DNA of 64,000 nucleotides. Source: Pegea sp. RAD2-039 (Eukaryota; Chordata; Thaliacea; Salpida; Salpidae). Each line of letters begins with the position of its first letter. Position 1 is the first letter of the stretch. The notes below the pieces were generated by a model. That model was given only the letters and a program-made list of their open reading frames with translations. It had not been told where the DNA came from and searched no databases. Below are positions 9,501 through 24,487 of this stretch, one piece after another. The DNA lies in contig JAQGEQ010000109.1 in assembly GCA_034620365.1 (NCBI GenBank), positions 1-64,000 of the forward strand, written 5' to 3'. The position numbers and the translations under genes are program-made.

Positions 9501-12359
9501 TAGAGGGCCGGAAGCAGTGGGCCGGAAGTAGAAGACCGGAAGTAGTGGGCTGGAAGTAGAGGGCCGGAAGTAGTGGGCCGGAAGTAGAAGACCGCAAGTA
9601 AAGGACCGGAAGTAGAGGGCCGCAAGTAGTGGGCCGCAAGTAAAGGACCGGAAGTAGAGGGCCGGAAGTAGAGGGCCGGAAGTAGTGGGCCGGAAGTAGA
9701 AGACCGGAAGTAGTGGGCCGGAAGTAGAGGATAGGTGAGGATCAGAAGTTAAGAACCAAATGAATATGAAGATCAAATAAAGATGAAGATCAAATGAAAA
9801 ATTAAAAAACTATAATTTTTACATCAGTTATCACAACAAAATCTTTTAGAATTAATTGTAGAATTTCTGGTTCTAAAGTTTTGATTCTAATTTGATCCTC
9901 TTCCTTCGTTACAAGATTCTCTGAAAAAAGGAACAAAATTAACAACAAACTGATCTTTTTACTGTCTCTAACCATCAAAATAAATTATCCATTTCTCCAA
10001 GATATCTTTGACTTCATCCAGCACTTGTTTACTTGCAGAATCAACTTCAGCAAGATCTCGATCAAATCTAAAACATCATCTTTTCAATTCATCAAATAAT
10101 TTGATCATGTGATACTTACTCAAACATCTTTTGTCTCCATTGGCTGACTAACTGATCAATTAAACTCAAAGATTCCCCGTCTACTGTGTTGACCATGACA
10201 GAAAAATGATTACTTAAAGCTGTCCAAGACTTTTCACAAACATTTAATCTTTTAGCTCTTTTCAATGAGTTTGATTTAATAATCTAGAAACGAATATTTT
10301 TATTACAAGTTTAATTGATATGAAATGAACCTTTGCACTTAAAGCATAAGCAGATTTAACCCAAAGGTCTTTTTCATGATTTAAACTTTCTATATTTGCT
10401 TCTAATCTTTTTCTTTGAAGCTCATATAATGCTTGAAATTCCTCTACAAGGTTCGCGTTTAGGTGTGATTCCTGTTAACAGTTGTTTTATTGATTATTAC
10501 AACTTTAATATTAACTAACAACCAACTAGTATTAGTAGTTATAAACCAGCTACCAACAGAAGACCAACAAGTCACTTAACTAGCCACCAACAAACAATCA
10601 GTAACCAACCAACAACCAATCAGCAACCATCTACAAACCAATTAGCAACCATCTACTAACCAATTAGAAACCATCTACTAACCAATCAGCAACCATCTAC
10701 TAACTAACCAGCAACCATCCACCAACCAATCAGACACCATCTACAAACCAAGCAGCAACCAATCAACAACCATCTACTAACCAATCAGCAACCATCTACC
10801 AACCAATCAGCAACCATCTACAACCAATTAGCAACCATCTAATAACCAATCAGCAGCCATCTACAAACCAATCAGCAACCATCTATCAACAAATTAGCAA
10901 CCATATACCAACCAATCAGCAACCATCTACTAACCAATCAGCAACCATCTATCAACCAATCAGTGACTAACCTCTAAAGCTTCTTTCAGTTGTTTTTGAG
11001 CTTTAACAGTATCAGCTGATATTGTTTCATCGTGTTCTTTAACTTCTTTCAATTCACTAAAAAGTAAATTCATCAAGAAATTTTTTCAATCAACTAAAAA
11101 CAAAATTTAAAAAAAATGTTAAACCTGGTCAGAAAAGCAATTGATGACTTGAAACGAGATAATTCTTCAGTTAGACGTCTATCTAACGCTCTTTGAGCTA
11201 ATATTTCAGTATGAAGACTTTTAACTTGACGAGGAATCTAAAACAAATCATATAAAGATGATTAGAAGATGATAAGGTCTTACTCTGTTTAAAAGATCTG
11301 CATATTTTGTTCTTAATTTTGATAACAATTGGCCCCTTTCAATACAGTTGACACTGACTTGACGAATAATCTGTAAGAACCGTTTTTAAATACTGCTTTC
11401 TGATTGGTTGATTTAACTCACTTCGCTAAAAGTTAAATCGTAAATGGTTTGTTCTTTTTTAACCATCTCTAATAAATTATGAATTTGTGTTGGACCTTCA
11501 AGCTCTAAATGTTCGTCATTTACACCACTTTTTTGTAGCATAAAATCAAAAGTCTTCAACAATTGAACTACCTACAAATTCCAAAATAATTAAAAGCCAT
11601 TTTAGTAGACACAATTTCATTTGTTTGTTACTTCTTCTCGTTTTGAAGGATTTAAAGATGGAAATATCCGCAGGGATTTTTCGACATCGGCCAAATTTGT
11701 CGTATCTCGTTTATCAATATATTCTAGGCCTAGAACAGCTTTTGATTTGACTATATGAAACTCCTCAGGGATAATTGTGTCCGAAATCTTCAATTTAGAG
11801 ATCGGCTACAAAAAAGAGATGTCAATGGATTCAAAAGACACTTTTCTTGTACCTCTAAGGATCCTCTAATCTTTGGAAGACTAGTTTCAATATTATTCGT
11901 CGCTTGAGGTCGCTTTTCAATTGATTTTGGGTCATATAGAAATGATACATTTTTTGTTCCCATTAATGAAGTCCCAAGAGATCTTGGATGTTTTGTGAGA
12001 TGTTGATAGTTGCGTCTTCGCGACTTATGATGCCAAACTCCAGCAGGAGGTCCTTTCTTTACCACCTGTGACATAAAACATTCGAGAAGTTGTGACGTCA
12101 ATCAAGATTCTGACTTCCTGGATATTCTCTCCTCTCTCATTTTTTGATTCTGGACAGGACATTTGAGTAAGAGCGAAGAGGATCTCTTCTGGGATGCATT
12201 GATCCGTGATTTTCTCATCTACAAAAATGGTTTTTGATAACTTGAGATTTTTTAATTCATTTTTTTACCATTTTTTGAAGTTTTTAGAGATCTTTTTGGA
12301 CCTGAATCTTCTACAACTGTATCAGGTCCATCTCCAATAATTTCTTTATTCTTAAACAT
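578..12359 (-). CDS. AXDND1: AXDND1-like axonemal dynein light-chain-domain protein, about 31 exons
   Basis: I traced one open frame on the minus strand from ATG (12357-12359, protein start MFKNKEIIGDG) to TAA (578-580), roughly 1,550 codons; human AXDND1 is about 1,000. Exons (approximate): 12359-12269, 12228-12115, 12065-11853, 11805-11632, 11571-11422, 11370-11284, 11237-11125, 11056-10972, 10471-10331, 10283-10120, 10067-9973, 9920-9823, 7599-7472, 7421-7315, 7258-7047, 7001-6908, 6856-6672, 5728-5643, 5599-5499, 5435-5394, 3896-3852, 3792-3574, 3532-2785, about 2730-2619, 2562-2098, 1918-1777, then five short exons to 578. Early exons give VWHHKSRRRNYQHL, VKSKAVLGLEYID and REEVVQLLKTFDFML, as I recall from AXDND1. 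IIRQVSVNCIERGQLL resembles the p28 axonemal light-chain domain. The middle is coiled coil, then acidic DEEDT and IDNAA repeats, and a basic tail. Expected role: sperm or ciliary axoneme. Confidence 0.75.
845..1172. repeat. 20-22 bp minisatellite filling an intron of the AXDND1-like gene
   Basis: The unit is GTCAGTGAAGTGGAACGAAA and variants (GAA/AAC/CAG endings), about 15 copies. On the sense (-) strand the array begins within about 10 bases of the donor after the exon ending KLQIQ (near 1170). It stops about 30 bases before the acceptor of the exon beginning STDEDENKR. Confidence 0.9.
1928..2090. repeat. 20-bp TGACGTCA minisatellite in an AXDND1-like intron
   Basis: About eight copies of TGACGTCACAACAGCTTTAA (A/G/C variation at one site). 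The array fills the intron between the exon ending KNQMKIQ (near 2098) and the exon beginning FNKQFEERF (near 1918), leaving about 12 bases before the acceptor. Confidence 0.92.
2845..3350 (-). repeat. Coding 15-bp minisatellite: about 32 IDNAA-type pentapeptides
   Basis: On the minus strand the unit ATTGATAATGCTGCA reads IDNAA with variants IGNAA, IGNTA, IHNAA, INNAA and IDDAA. The frame runs in from the unique sequence before it (SDDSHEQNISKIKTV) and out into SKVTESESSFF, ending at a GTAACA donor near 2784. The array is therefore protein-coding within the AXDND1-like gene. Methionine-started readings in other frames (LQLIML type) are shadows. Confidence 0.85.
3600..3745 (-). repeat. Coding 15-bp minisatellite: about nine DEEDT-type pentapeptides
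   Basis: The minus-strand exon 3792-3574 reads KKRS, then repeated DEEDT/DDEDT/DDEDA units, then DEKDQRKTKDKK before a GTCTGT donor. The 15-bp period keeps the frame and makes a strongly acidic tract between two lysine/arginine-rich segments. Confidence 0.88.
3930..5394. repeat. 1.46-kb compound minisatellite filling an AXDND1-like intron
   Basis: It mixes a 31-bp unit (AACCAATCACTAAGC plus AACTAACTTACTTAGC) with a 16-bp AACCAACTTACTTAAC/AGC subunit in longer alternating blocks. On the sense strand every unit carries GTAAGTTAGTTGCTTAG, which matches the real donor GTGAGTTAGTTGCTTAG at its upstream edge (5393). The array ends some 30-60 bases before the acceptor near 3897. Confidence 0.92.
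5755..6668. repeat. 14-bp minisatellite filling an AXDND1-like intron
   Basis: About 65 copies of AGATGAAGATCAGA with variants (CATAAG, TTAGAA, GATAAAG). Longer blocks repeat (compare 5820-6110 with 6140-6400). On the sense strand the donor itself, GTAAGATCATCTTCTGATC near 6671, runs straight into the array. It ends about 30 bases before the acceptor near 5729. Confidence 0.93.
7620..9732. repeat. 2.1-kb 14-bp minisatellite carrying CCGGAAGT in an AXDND1-like intron
   Basis: About 150 copies of CCGGAAGTAGTGGG with alternative ends AGAGGG, AGAAGA and AAAGGA. CCGGAAGT is the classic ETS-family binding core. The array lies in the intron between the exons ending near 9823 and starting near 7599. 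It ends about 20 bases before the acceptor. Because 14 is not a multiple of three and the minus strand lacks stops, all three minus frames stay open (up to 466 codons) without being coding. Confidence 0.93.
10520..10970. repeat. AACCAATCAGCAACCATCTAC minisatellite in an AXDND1-like intron
   Basis: About 20 imperfect copies of a 21-25 bp unit. On the sense (-) strand it reads GTAGATGGTTGCTGATTGG and starts within about 10 bases of the donor (GAG, then GTTAGTCACTGATTGG). It is the same family, in the same sense orientation, as the array in RIOK2 intron 2. Confidence 0.9.
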
Positions 12360-14464
12360 CTAAAATTAAAGCTTTTAATAAAAATATAAAACCAATTTTG
12401 AAAATATATCCTTGTGATTTCAATAATCGTTTTAGGAAAACTTCATTTACAATATTTTCAAAATTAAAAACTAAATAATAAATCATTGAAATATCTAAAC
12501 TTACTTATAATATAATTTGCAAAGCTTTGATTCAAATAAAATAAAAAATAAAAAAACTGAAAACATAAATAATACGAAGATAAAAAACGTAAAAAATAAA
12601 TTGATTTAGTTAAATGCTAATTAAATGATCTTATCTAAATTACAAGAAATATATTTTTAATAAATTTATAATTAAAAATTGAATCATTTTTATTTTGATA
12701 TAAAACTAAATATATTTCTATTTCATATTTGAAAATATGAATTCAAATAATTTAATTTAATCTTTTTTAATTGATAAATTCAAAGTTTTATTTAAAATGT
12801 TTTTATTTCAAACTTTATATCAATCCACTTCAAAATATTAAATATTAATAAGTTTTATGAGTTTCTATGGCAACAGCGCCGTTAGCGGATAATTTGAGTT
12901 TTTAATATTTTTGATAAATATGTTTAATTCTGTAAATTGATAAAAACAAAGTTAAATACAACTTTGATAAAAACAGCTTTAATTTTTTCGTCAAGAAAAT
13001 ATTGTGAAAACATCTGATTAAGAAATTATACGAAAGGCCTAGATCGATATTTTTGAAAAGGCCTTATGCTTGATCAGATCAAATTTTTCTTACAATTCTT
13101 TCAATAATATTTGTACGATGAAACTTTAAAATAATTTTAAATGGTTAATTGTATTTTTAAGAACTTTTGAACGCTTTAAATTTTTGAAAAAAATCTTAGA
13201 TAGACTTATTTGTAAAGGCTTAAACTATTTTTCTTTGAATTGTTTTCTATAATAACTTTATACTGAAAGTCAAATAATACTTATAATATTTATCTTATTC
13301 ACTCTTATAATTAAAATTTGTATTTCTAATTCTCTCCTTTTCTTTGGTTATACCAAAAAATAGCCGTTAAAATAGATTATATATAAATAATATAAATAAT
13401 AACCGTAAATATAAATTTTCAAGATTACGGATTAAGCAATTGTAAATTAAAAGATTTATTGATCAAATAATTTCTTTCTTTAAAAGAAAGATTTTGTGAC
13501 TTAAATTTCTTAGGGCATTTCAATTACGAAACTAAAAAAACTGATCAACTAATCAACTTATCAAAATTTTTATTTTTTTAATTAGGTGGTTAAGAAAATT
13601 AATTGCTTATAGCAGTTTTATGGGAATTTTTGCTGTTTTCATTAAAATTTTAAATTGTTAAAAAACATAATTTTATATTGTATGAGAAATATTATTTATT
13701 TTCATAAAAATAGTTTAACTTAGGTAATTTCCCCTTAACGAAAACTTTCATAAAAATCTTAAGTAAACATAAATAAATTTCATAACCAATTTTTATTTAA
13801 CTAGTTTAAAACAATTTAAAGTTCTATAAAAAAATTATTCTAATCTTCAAATTTTATAAATAACTTAATAATGATAAAGTGATTAATAACAATTCAATTC
13901 AAGTCTAAAAAATATCAAGAAATGATAATATAAAATATTTAAATTTGATTTTTTTTAGACTGCTTGTCAAAAATGCTAATAATGCTATAATGACAGATAT
14001 TATAGAGGCCCATGCTGTTTTTGCCCATGCAATAAGATTCAACTTTCCACGCTAATATGGTTATGGAGAAATTATTAAGTTATTCAGTCATCTGAAGTCA
14101 AGAACTTGAATGAAATAGCTGTATGACCAGCTTGGGTAATTATGTGAGCCAGGACAGATATTATGAAGACCCAGTTGCTGCCCATGCATCAGGATTCCAC
14201 GCCAACCAGATATGCAGTGGAACAGAAGGACTGATCCAGCAGCTGCATCCGGCTGACGTCACAGGAGTTGTCATAATGACACTGAGTACAACTGAGGACA
14301 AACTACCTATGGGTCTCCAACTTGGGCTTTTTATGAATAGGCCTCTACATAGATGGACCAATTTTTTTATTTTTATCAAATCACTAAAATATAAATTGGT
14401 TTTTCATGATTTTTAAAAAGATATTATAATCTTAGTATTTTTTTCAGTAATAAGTTTTTTGATC
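12360..14464. promoter_or_regulatory. Divergent intergenic region between the AXDND1-like and ACP1 genes
   Basis: The two genes are transcribed away from each other, so both promoters should lie here. Most of it is very AT-rich with no open frame of note. A less AT-rich segment at 14100-14420 contains one TGACGTCA (14252) and may be promoter-proximal. No TATA box or start site can be assigned with confidence. Confidence 0.45.
13960..14420. repeat. Degenerate duplicated segment of relatively higher GC
   Basis: GACAGATATTATAGAGGCCC near 14000 and GACAGATATTATGAAGACCC near 14153 begin two related segments of about 65 bp (shared GCCCATGCA, AGGATTC/AAGATTC, CCACGC). The second copy lies in a 97-codon open frame (SQDRYYEDPVAAHASGFHAN) that resembles no family I know. 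It may be an old repeat rather than a gene. Confidence 0.45.
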
Positions 14465-17454
14465 ATGAAAAAGATATTATTTGTTTGCAGAGGTAAGCTT
14501 ATCGAAACTTTTATATAAATATTTAATAATTTTTGTTTAAGGAAATACTTGTAGGTCACCAATTGCTGAAGCTTGTTTGAAAAGTTTTGTTCAATCTAAC
14601 AAACAATCTGATCAAGTAATCCAGTACTTTTTAAATCTTTCTTTTTAAATAAGATTACCTTTTAATTAAGAATTTTATATATTTTTTAATAATAAACAAA
14701 AGTTTGAAACTATTTATTACACAAATTATTGTTGCTAATGACGTCACTTGTTGCTAATGACGTCACTTGCTACTAATGGCGTCACTTGTTGCTAATGACT
14801 TCACTTGCTACTAATGGCGTCACTTGTTGCTAATGACGTCACTTGTTGCTAATGACGTCACTTGTTACTAATGACGTCACTTGTTACTAATGACTTCACT
14901 TGTTGCTAATGGCGTCACTTGTTGCTAATGACGCCACTTGTTGCTGATGACTTCACTTGCTACTAATGACGTCACTTGTTGCTAATGACGTCACTTGCTG
15001 CTAATGACGTCACTTGTTACTAATGACGTCACTTGTTACTAATGACGTCACTTGTTACTAATGACTTCACTTGTTGCTAATGGCGTCACTTGTTGCTAAT
15101 GACGCCACTTGTTGCTGATGACTTCACTTGCTACTAATGGCGTCACTTGTTGCTAATGACGTCACTTGTTGCTAATGACGTCACTTGTTACTAATGACGT
15201 CACTTGTTGCTAATGACTTCACTTGCTACTAATGGCGTCACTTGTTACTAATGACGTCACTTGTTGCTAATGACTTCACTTGCTACTAATGGCGTCACTT
15301 GTTGCTAATGACGTCACTTGTTGCTAATGACGTCACTTGTTACTAATGACGTCACTTGTTACTAATGACGTCACTTGTTACTAATGACGTCACTTGTTAC
15401 TAATGACTTCACTTGTTGCTAATGGCGTCACTTGTTGCTAATGACGCCACTTGTTGCTGATGACTTCACTTGTTGCTAATGACGTCACTTGCTACTAATG
15501 ACGTCACTTGTTACTAATGACGTCACTTGTTACTAATGACGTCACTTGTTGCTAATGACGCCACTTGTTGCTGATGACTTCACTTGTTACTAATGACGTC
15601 ACTTGTTACAAATGACGTCACTTGTTGCTAATGACGTCACTTGTTACTAATGACGTCACTTGTTGCTAATGACGTCACTTGTTGCTAATGACGTCACTTG
15701 TTACTAATGACGTCACTTGTTACTAATGACGTCACTTGTTACTAATGACTTCACTTGTTACTAATGACGTCACTTGTTACAAATGATGTCACTTGTTGCT
15801 AATGACGTCACTTGTTACTAATGACGTCACTTGTTGCTAATGACGTCACTTGTTGCTAATGACGTCACTTGTTACTAATGACGTCACTTGTTACTAATGA
15901 CGTCACTTGTTACTAATGACGTCACTTGTTACTAATGACGTCACTTGCTGCTAATGACGTCACTTGTTACTAATGACGTCACTTGTTGCTAATGACTTCA
16001 CTTGCTACTAATGGCGTCACTTGTTGCTAATGACGTCACTTGTTGCTAATGACGTCACTTGTTACTAATGACGTCACTTGTTACTAATGACGTCACTTGT
16101 TACTAATGACGTCACTTGTTACTAATGACTTCACTTGTTGCTAATGGCGTCACTTGTTGCTAATGACGCCACTTGTTGCTGATGACTTCACTTGTTGCTA
16201 ATGACGTCACTTGCTACTAATGACGTCACTTGTTACTAATGACGTCACTTGTTACTAATGACGTCACTTGTTGCTAATGACGCCACTTGTTGCTGATGAC
16301 TTCACTTGTTACTAATGACGTCACTTGTTACAAATGACGTCACTTGTTGCTAATGACGTCACTTGTTACTAATGACGTCACTTGTTGCTAATGACGTCAC
16401 TTGTTGCTAATGACGTCACTTGTTACTAATGACGTCACTTGTTACTAATGACGTCACTTGTTACTAATGACTTCACTTGTTACTAATGACGTCACTTGTT
16501 ACAAATGATGTCACTTGTTGCTAATGACGTCACTTGTTACTAATGACGTCACTTGTTGCTAATGACGTCACTTGTTGCTAATGACGTCACTTGTTACTAA
16601 TGACGTCACTTGTTACTAATGACGTCACTTGTTACTAATGACGTCACTTGTTACTAATGACGTCACTTGCTGCTAATGACGTCACTTGTTACTAATGACG
16701 TCACTTGCTGCTAATGACGTCACTTGTTACTAATGACGTCACTTGATGCTAATGACGTCACTTGTTACTAATGACGTCAGTTGCAACTGTCACAGTGATT
16801 TAAACAATTAAAATTTCAAATTTTTTCTTGATTTTTCGAAAAGCTCTTTCAGACTTTTTTTCTAATGACGTCATCTTCAGTGGCAGGTAGCAAGCGCGGG
16901 GACTCACTCAGGTGGTGGGAAAGGAGTAGACCCACGTGGTCAAGAAGTGATGATGCAAAAAGATATTTTTCAATTTGTTCAAAATCGTGTTTCTATTCGC
17001 TTCACTGAACAACATTTTGATCTTTATGACGTCATTATAGTGATGGATGAACATAACTACAAGTGAGATAGTTGCTATGGCAAAATGACGTCATCATAAT
17101 CTCTATGTTAACAGTGACGTGATGAAGATGAAAGATGCGAGAGAAGATCAAACTGATTTCTGATTTTGAAAATCTTCCAAATCAACCAAAGTTTCTTGCT
17201 GATCCTTTTGAGGTGTGATGACGTCATTAATTCGCGCGTTTCCAAAAGATTTACACTTTTTAATTTTTTTGAAATAATCGAAGAAATAGAATTTTTTAAA
17301 ACAAATGTAAAGAAAATATCAATTTCAAGAATTTTTTTTTAATATTGATGACGTCATCTATTTTTTTCAGCATGACGTCACAGTTTACAGAGAAGTTCTT
17401 GATCGATGTTTAAGATTAACTTTAAATATTTTTCTTCATTATTCTTCAAAATGA
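14465..17454 (+). CDS. ACP1: Low-molecular-weight protein tyrosine phosphatase (five exons)
   Basis: Exons 14465-14492, 14542-14615, 16881-17062, 17115-17212 and 17371-17454. The start MKKILFVCRG joins NTCRSPIAEACLKSF to make the CX5R signature (C8 to R14) of the low-molecular-weight phosphatase family, which dephosphorylates phosphotyrosine in the cytosol. Exon 3 carries VASAGTHSGGGKGVDPRG and VIIVMDEHN. Exon 4 ends FLADPFE, whose Asp is the expected general acid. Exon 5 is HDVTVYREVLDRCLRL. The exons total 466 bases, one more than 155 codons. The frame breaks in exon 4 near 17135-17143, between MKMKDAR and KIKLISDF, and removing one base would give a 154-residue protein, close to the usual 157. 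Either an assembly indel or a real lesion. Intron 2 is a 2.27-kb minisatellite intron. Confidence 0.88.
14729..16787. repeat. 2.06-kb array of a 19-bp TGACGTCA unit in ACP1 intron 2
   Basis: About 108 copies of TTGTTGCTAATGACGTCAC. Variant units (TGGCGTCAC, TGACTTCAC, TGACGCCAC, TTACAAATG) mark position. A block beginning GGCGTCACTTG at 15291 recurs at 16013, an offset of 722 = 38 x 19, so there is a higher-order duplication of at least about 700 bp. The array starts 113 bp after the donor and ends about 95 bp before the acceptor. Confidence 0.95.
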
Positions 17455-17599
17455 ACCTCAAAATTTATTTTGCAAATCAATCTAAATCAAAAATCAAACT
17501 CTAAAATCAAATTTAATTTTTTCAATCGTGAAAATAAATTTTAATTCTGCAATTTTTTTTTAAAACCTTTAGCTCGATGAGCTAGATGCTTCGTGGTTA

Positions 17600-18580
17600 T
17601 GTCAAGTACTCATATCTTAATCAACAACTCTTCCTCTTTTAAAAACTCCTTGACCGACAACACCAAATCAATAATAACTTGTTTTACAAACAAATCTTGT
17701 GTTTGATGGTTGAAGGTGCTGAAGACTCACTTGCTTCTAGCACCTTGGCTTGTAAAAACTCCTCGACCAACAACAACAAGTCAATAATAACTTGTCTGAC
17801 AAACAAATCTTGTGCTTGGTGATTGAAGGTGCTGAAGACTCACTTGCTTCTAGCACCTTGGCTTATAAAAACTCCTCGACCAACAACAACAAGTCAATAA
17901 TAACCTGTCTTACAAACAAATCTTATGTTCGGTGGTTGAAGGTGCTGAAGACTCACTTGCTTCTAACACCTTGGCTTGTAAAGACTCCTCGACCAACAAC
18001 AACAAGTCAATAATAACTTGTCTTACAAACAAATCTTGTGTTTGGTGGTTGAAGGTGCTGAAGACTCAATTGCTTCTAACACCTTGGCTTATAAAAACTC
18101 CTCGACCAACAACAACAAGTCAATAATAACCTGTCTTACAAACAAATCTTGTGTTTGGTGGTTGAAGGTGCTGAAGACTCAATTGCTTCTAACACCTTGG
18201 CTTATAAAAACTCCTCGACCAACAACAACAAGTCAATAATAACTTGTCTTATAAACAAATCTTGTGTTTGGTGATTGAAGGTGCTGAAGACTCACCTGCT
18301 TCTAGCACCTTGACTTGTAAAAACTTCTCGACCAACAACACCAAGTCAATAATAACTTGTCTTACAAACAAATCTTGTGCTTGGTGGTTGAAGGTGCTGA
18401 GGGCTCACTTGCTTCTAGCACCTTGACTTGTACAAACTCCTCGACCAACAACACCAAGTCACTGATAACTTGTCTTACAACCAAATCTTGTGCTTTGTGG
18501 TTGAAGGTGCTGAAGACTCACTTGTTTCTAGCACTTTAACTTGAATAACTTCTCGACCGATAACATCAAATCAGTAATAA
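17600..18580 (+). repeat. Array 1 of the 113-bp dispersed tandem repeat
   Basis: CTTGTCTTACAAACAAATC-type words recur at 17678, 17791, 17904, 18017, 18130, 18243, 18356 and 18469, a period of 113, about 8.5 copies. Each unit contains AAGGTGCTGAAG, then ACTCACTTG, then CTTCTAGCACCTT, a 12-bp inverted repeat with one unpaired base. The array begins just after the ACP1 stop codon. Confidence 0.95.
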
Positions 18581-20513
18581 TTTGTTTTTTAAAAACTTAG
18601 TTATTTGTGTAAAAATGTTTTAATTTTTTCAATAACTAATAATAAATTTTAGCAAAGCTTTGAAAAACTATTAAAAGAATATCTTAGTTTCAAAAATGGT
18701 TTTTATAAAATTTTTTGTAAAATCTGAAAGTCTGTAACTTTTGAAACGTTTTTAAAACTTATTTATAGAAAAACTAAATCTAAACAAATAAGAATAAATT
18801 AAAATCTACAACAAAGTTTTAACGTAACATTTCTAGATCTTAAACTATTCAATGAAAGATTGCCAGTTTAAAAAAGGGTTTGAATGAAATTTAATAATTT
18901 TTTTTTAAATGAAACTTTTTTAAAGGATTTTTTTTTATTTTTGAGATAATTTAGAAAATTATTTTAGAGGTTTTGATTTCTATAAGAGAAATGCTTGAGA
19001 GAATCGTAGACTAAATTAAGATTATCTATTATCCTTTTCGTCTGTTTGTTGTAAGAGTAAATTGAAAGTCATATACTAAAGTTAATAATTTTATTTGTAG
19101 AGAAACAGCTTTAAAAAAGTTTATATAAGAAAACAATGATATTAAATAAATTTATTTTAATCTTTTAGCTGAAAGTAGTATTAAATTATTATTTAAATAA
19201 TTATTTAATTAATTATTATTAATAATTTAAATAATTATTTTTGTAAAAGTTTTTTCTGAATACCGAGCTTTGAATTAGACCACGCGACCCTAAATTTCTA
19301 ATTATTTTGGGTTTTATTGTGAAGTGAAAAGTTTTTTAAGCTTTATTAACTATAGTTTATTTATATTAATTATGTTATTATTTCCTTATATTTTTTATTT
19401 ATTTTTATTTATTTTTTATTCTTCTTTTTAATAACTACTCTTGAATAGTTTCATTAAAATTTTCAAAGATTTATTTAATACACTTTTATAAATTATTTAC
19501 TTTTATAATTCATTGATTTTTTTAATTTTCATTTATTATTCAAGTTAATTATTTATAATAATTGTGTTTTATTTTTTATAAATACTTATTTGTTCTTAAA
19601 AAGGATTATTTTTTAAAGTTTTAATTTATTTAAAGTTTTTTTGCTGTTAATTTTTTCTCATTTATAAATTGTTGTAATTTTCAAAATTATTTTTATCAAT
19701 TTTTATTTAATGATATTTAATTTAATTTTGAAATATTTTTGTTTCTTAAATTTCTCACAAATTATTAATTTTTATCTAAATGTTATATTAATAGTATTTA
19801 TCTGTTAACATATTTTATTAAAGTTTATTTTATGATTATTTTATAATTATTTTGTTCTTCTATAAATTAAATAAATTAATTTAATATATATATATTAAAA
19901 CTTTAAATTAAGCTTTAATTTTTTCTAATTTTAATATTTATCTGTTATTATAAATTCTTAAATAAATTTAAATAAATTTTTATTTGTCTTATTTGTATAA
20001 TAAGATAGTATAATCTTCATTTTTAATTCTACTATTATATAATTTCTCTTATTACTTTTAACTAAGTATTATTATTACTATTATTTTTATTAATTTCTTT
20101 TTTATCTAAAATTATTAATATATAACTATTGTATAATAAGATCTTAAAGTTTTTTAAGTTATCTTAAAAAAGTATCTAATTTTATTGTTAGAATTAGTTA
20201 TGATTCAAATTTTTGATTTATTATTAACTTTTAAAATCTTTTATGAAATTTAGTTATTTAAAATCATTTTGATAAAACTAAATATAAATGTTTTAAAATT
20301 TCTAAACATTTTTCAAAATATACTTTTTCTAATCTTTTAAATTATAATTTTTATCATTTTTATTGTTTTTTAATAGTTCTTTTTCTGTTTATATTAATTA
20401 GTTTAAATTATAATATTTCAAATATTTATTAATTAAATATTTCAAAACTCTTTTAACATTTAATATTCAGAATTAATCAATTTTTTTTCAGATTTAAATA
20501 ATTCTTTGATAAA
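18581..20513. other. Very AT-rich gap between the 113-bp array and RIOK2
   Basis: I see runs of TTTATTTA/AATTATT, no convincing exon, no TGACGTCA and no repeat shared with the rest of the window. The RIOK2 promoter must lie at its right end, but no specific element stands out. Confidence 0.6.
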
Positions 20514-24441
<3,928 letters not shown>

Positions 24442-24481
24442 CTTTTATCTGTTGATGACTTCATAGTTTTTTTTTCATCTC

Positions 24482-24487
24482 AATAAA
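24482..24487 (+). terminator. Probable RIOK2 polyadenylation signal
   Basis: AATAAA lies about 40 bases after the RIOK2 stop codon, a plausible position for a poly(A) signal. Confidence 0.5.

Noticed and set aside
7623-9776. Very long minus-strand open frames (up to 466 codons, repeating GPLLPALYFRPTTS-type peptides)
   Set aside because: The 14-bp unit shifts frame each copy and contains no stop on that strand, so all three minus frames are open. The array lies inside an intron with good splice sites.
14123-14416. 97-codon plus-strand frame (SQDRYYEDPVAAH) as a gene
   Set aside because: I recognise no family and part of it is duplicated in decayed form 150 bases upstream. It is kept only as a repeat of uncertain nature.
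14729-16787. CRISPR-like array
   Set aside because: The repeats are contiguous without unique spacers, in a eukaryotic intron.
17792-18539. Series of 60-73 codon frames (SYKQILCLVVEGAEDSLAS type) in the 113-bp arrays
   Set aside because: 113 is not a multiple of three, so no frame lasts much beyond one or two units. No start, splice or stop pattern supports coding.
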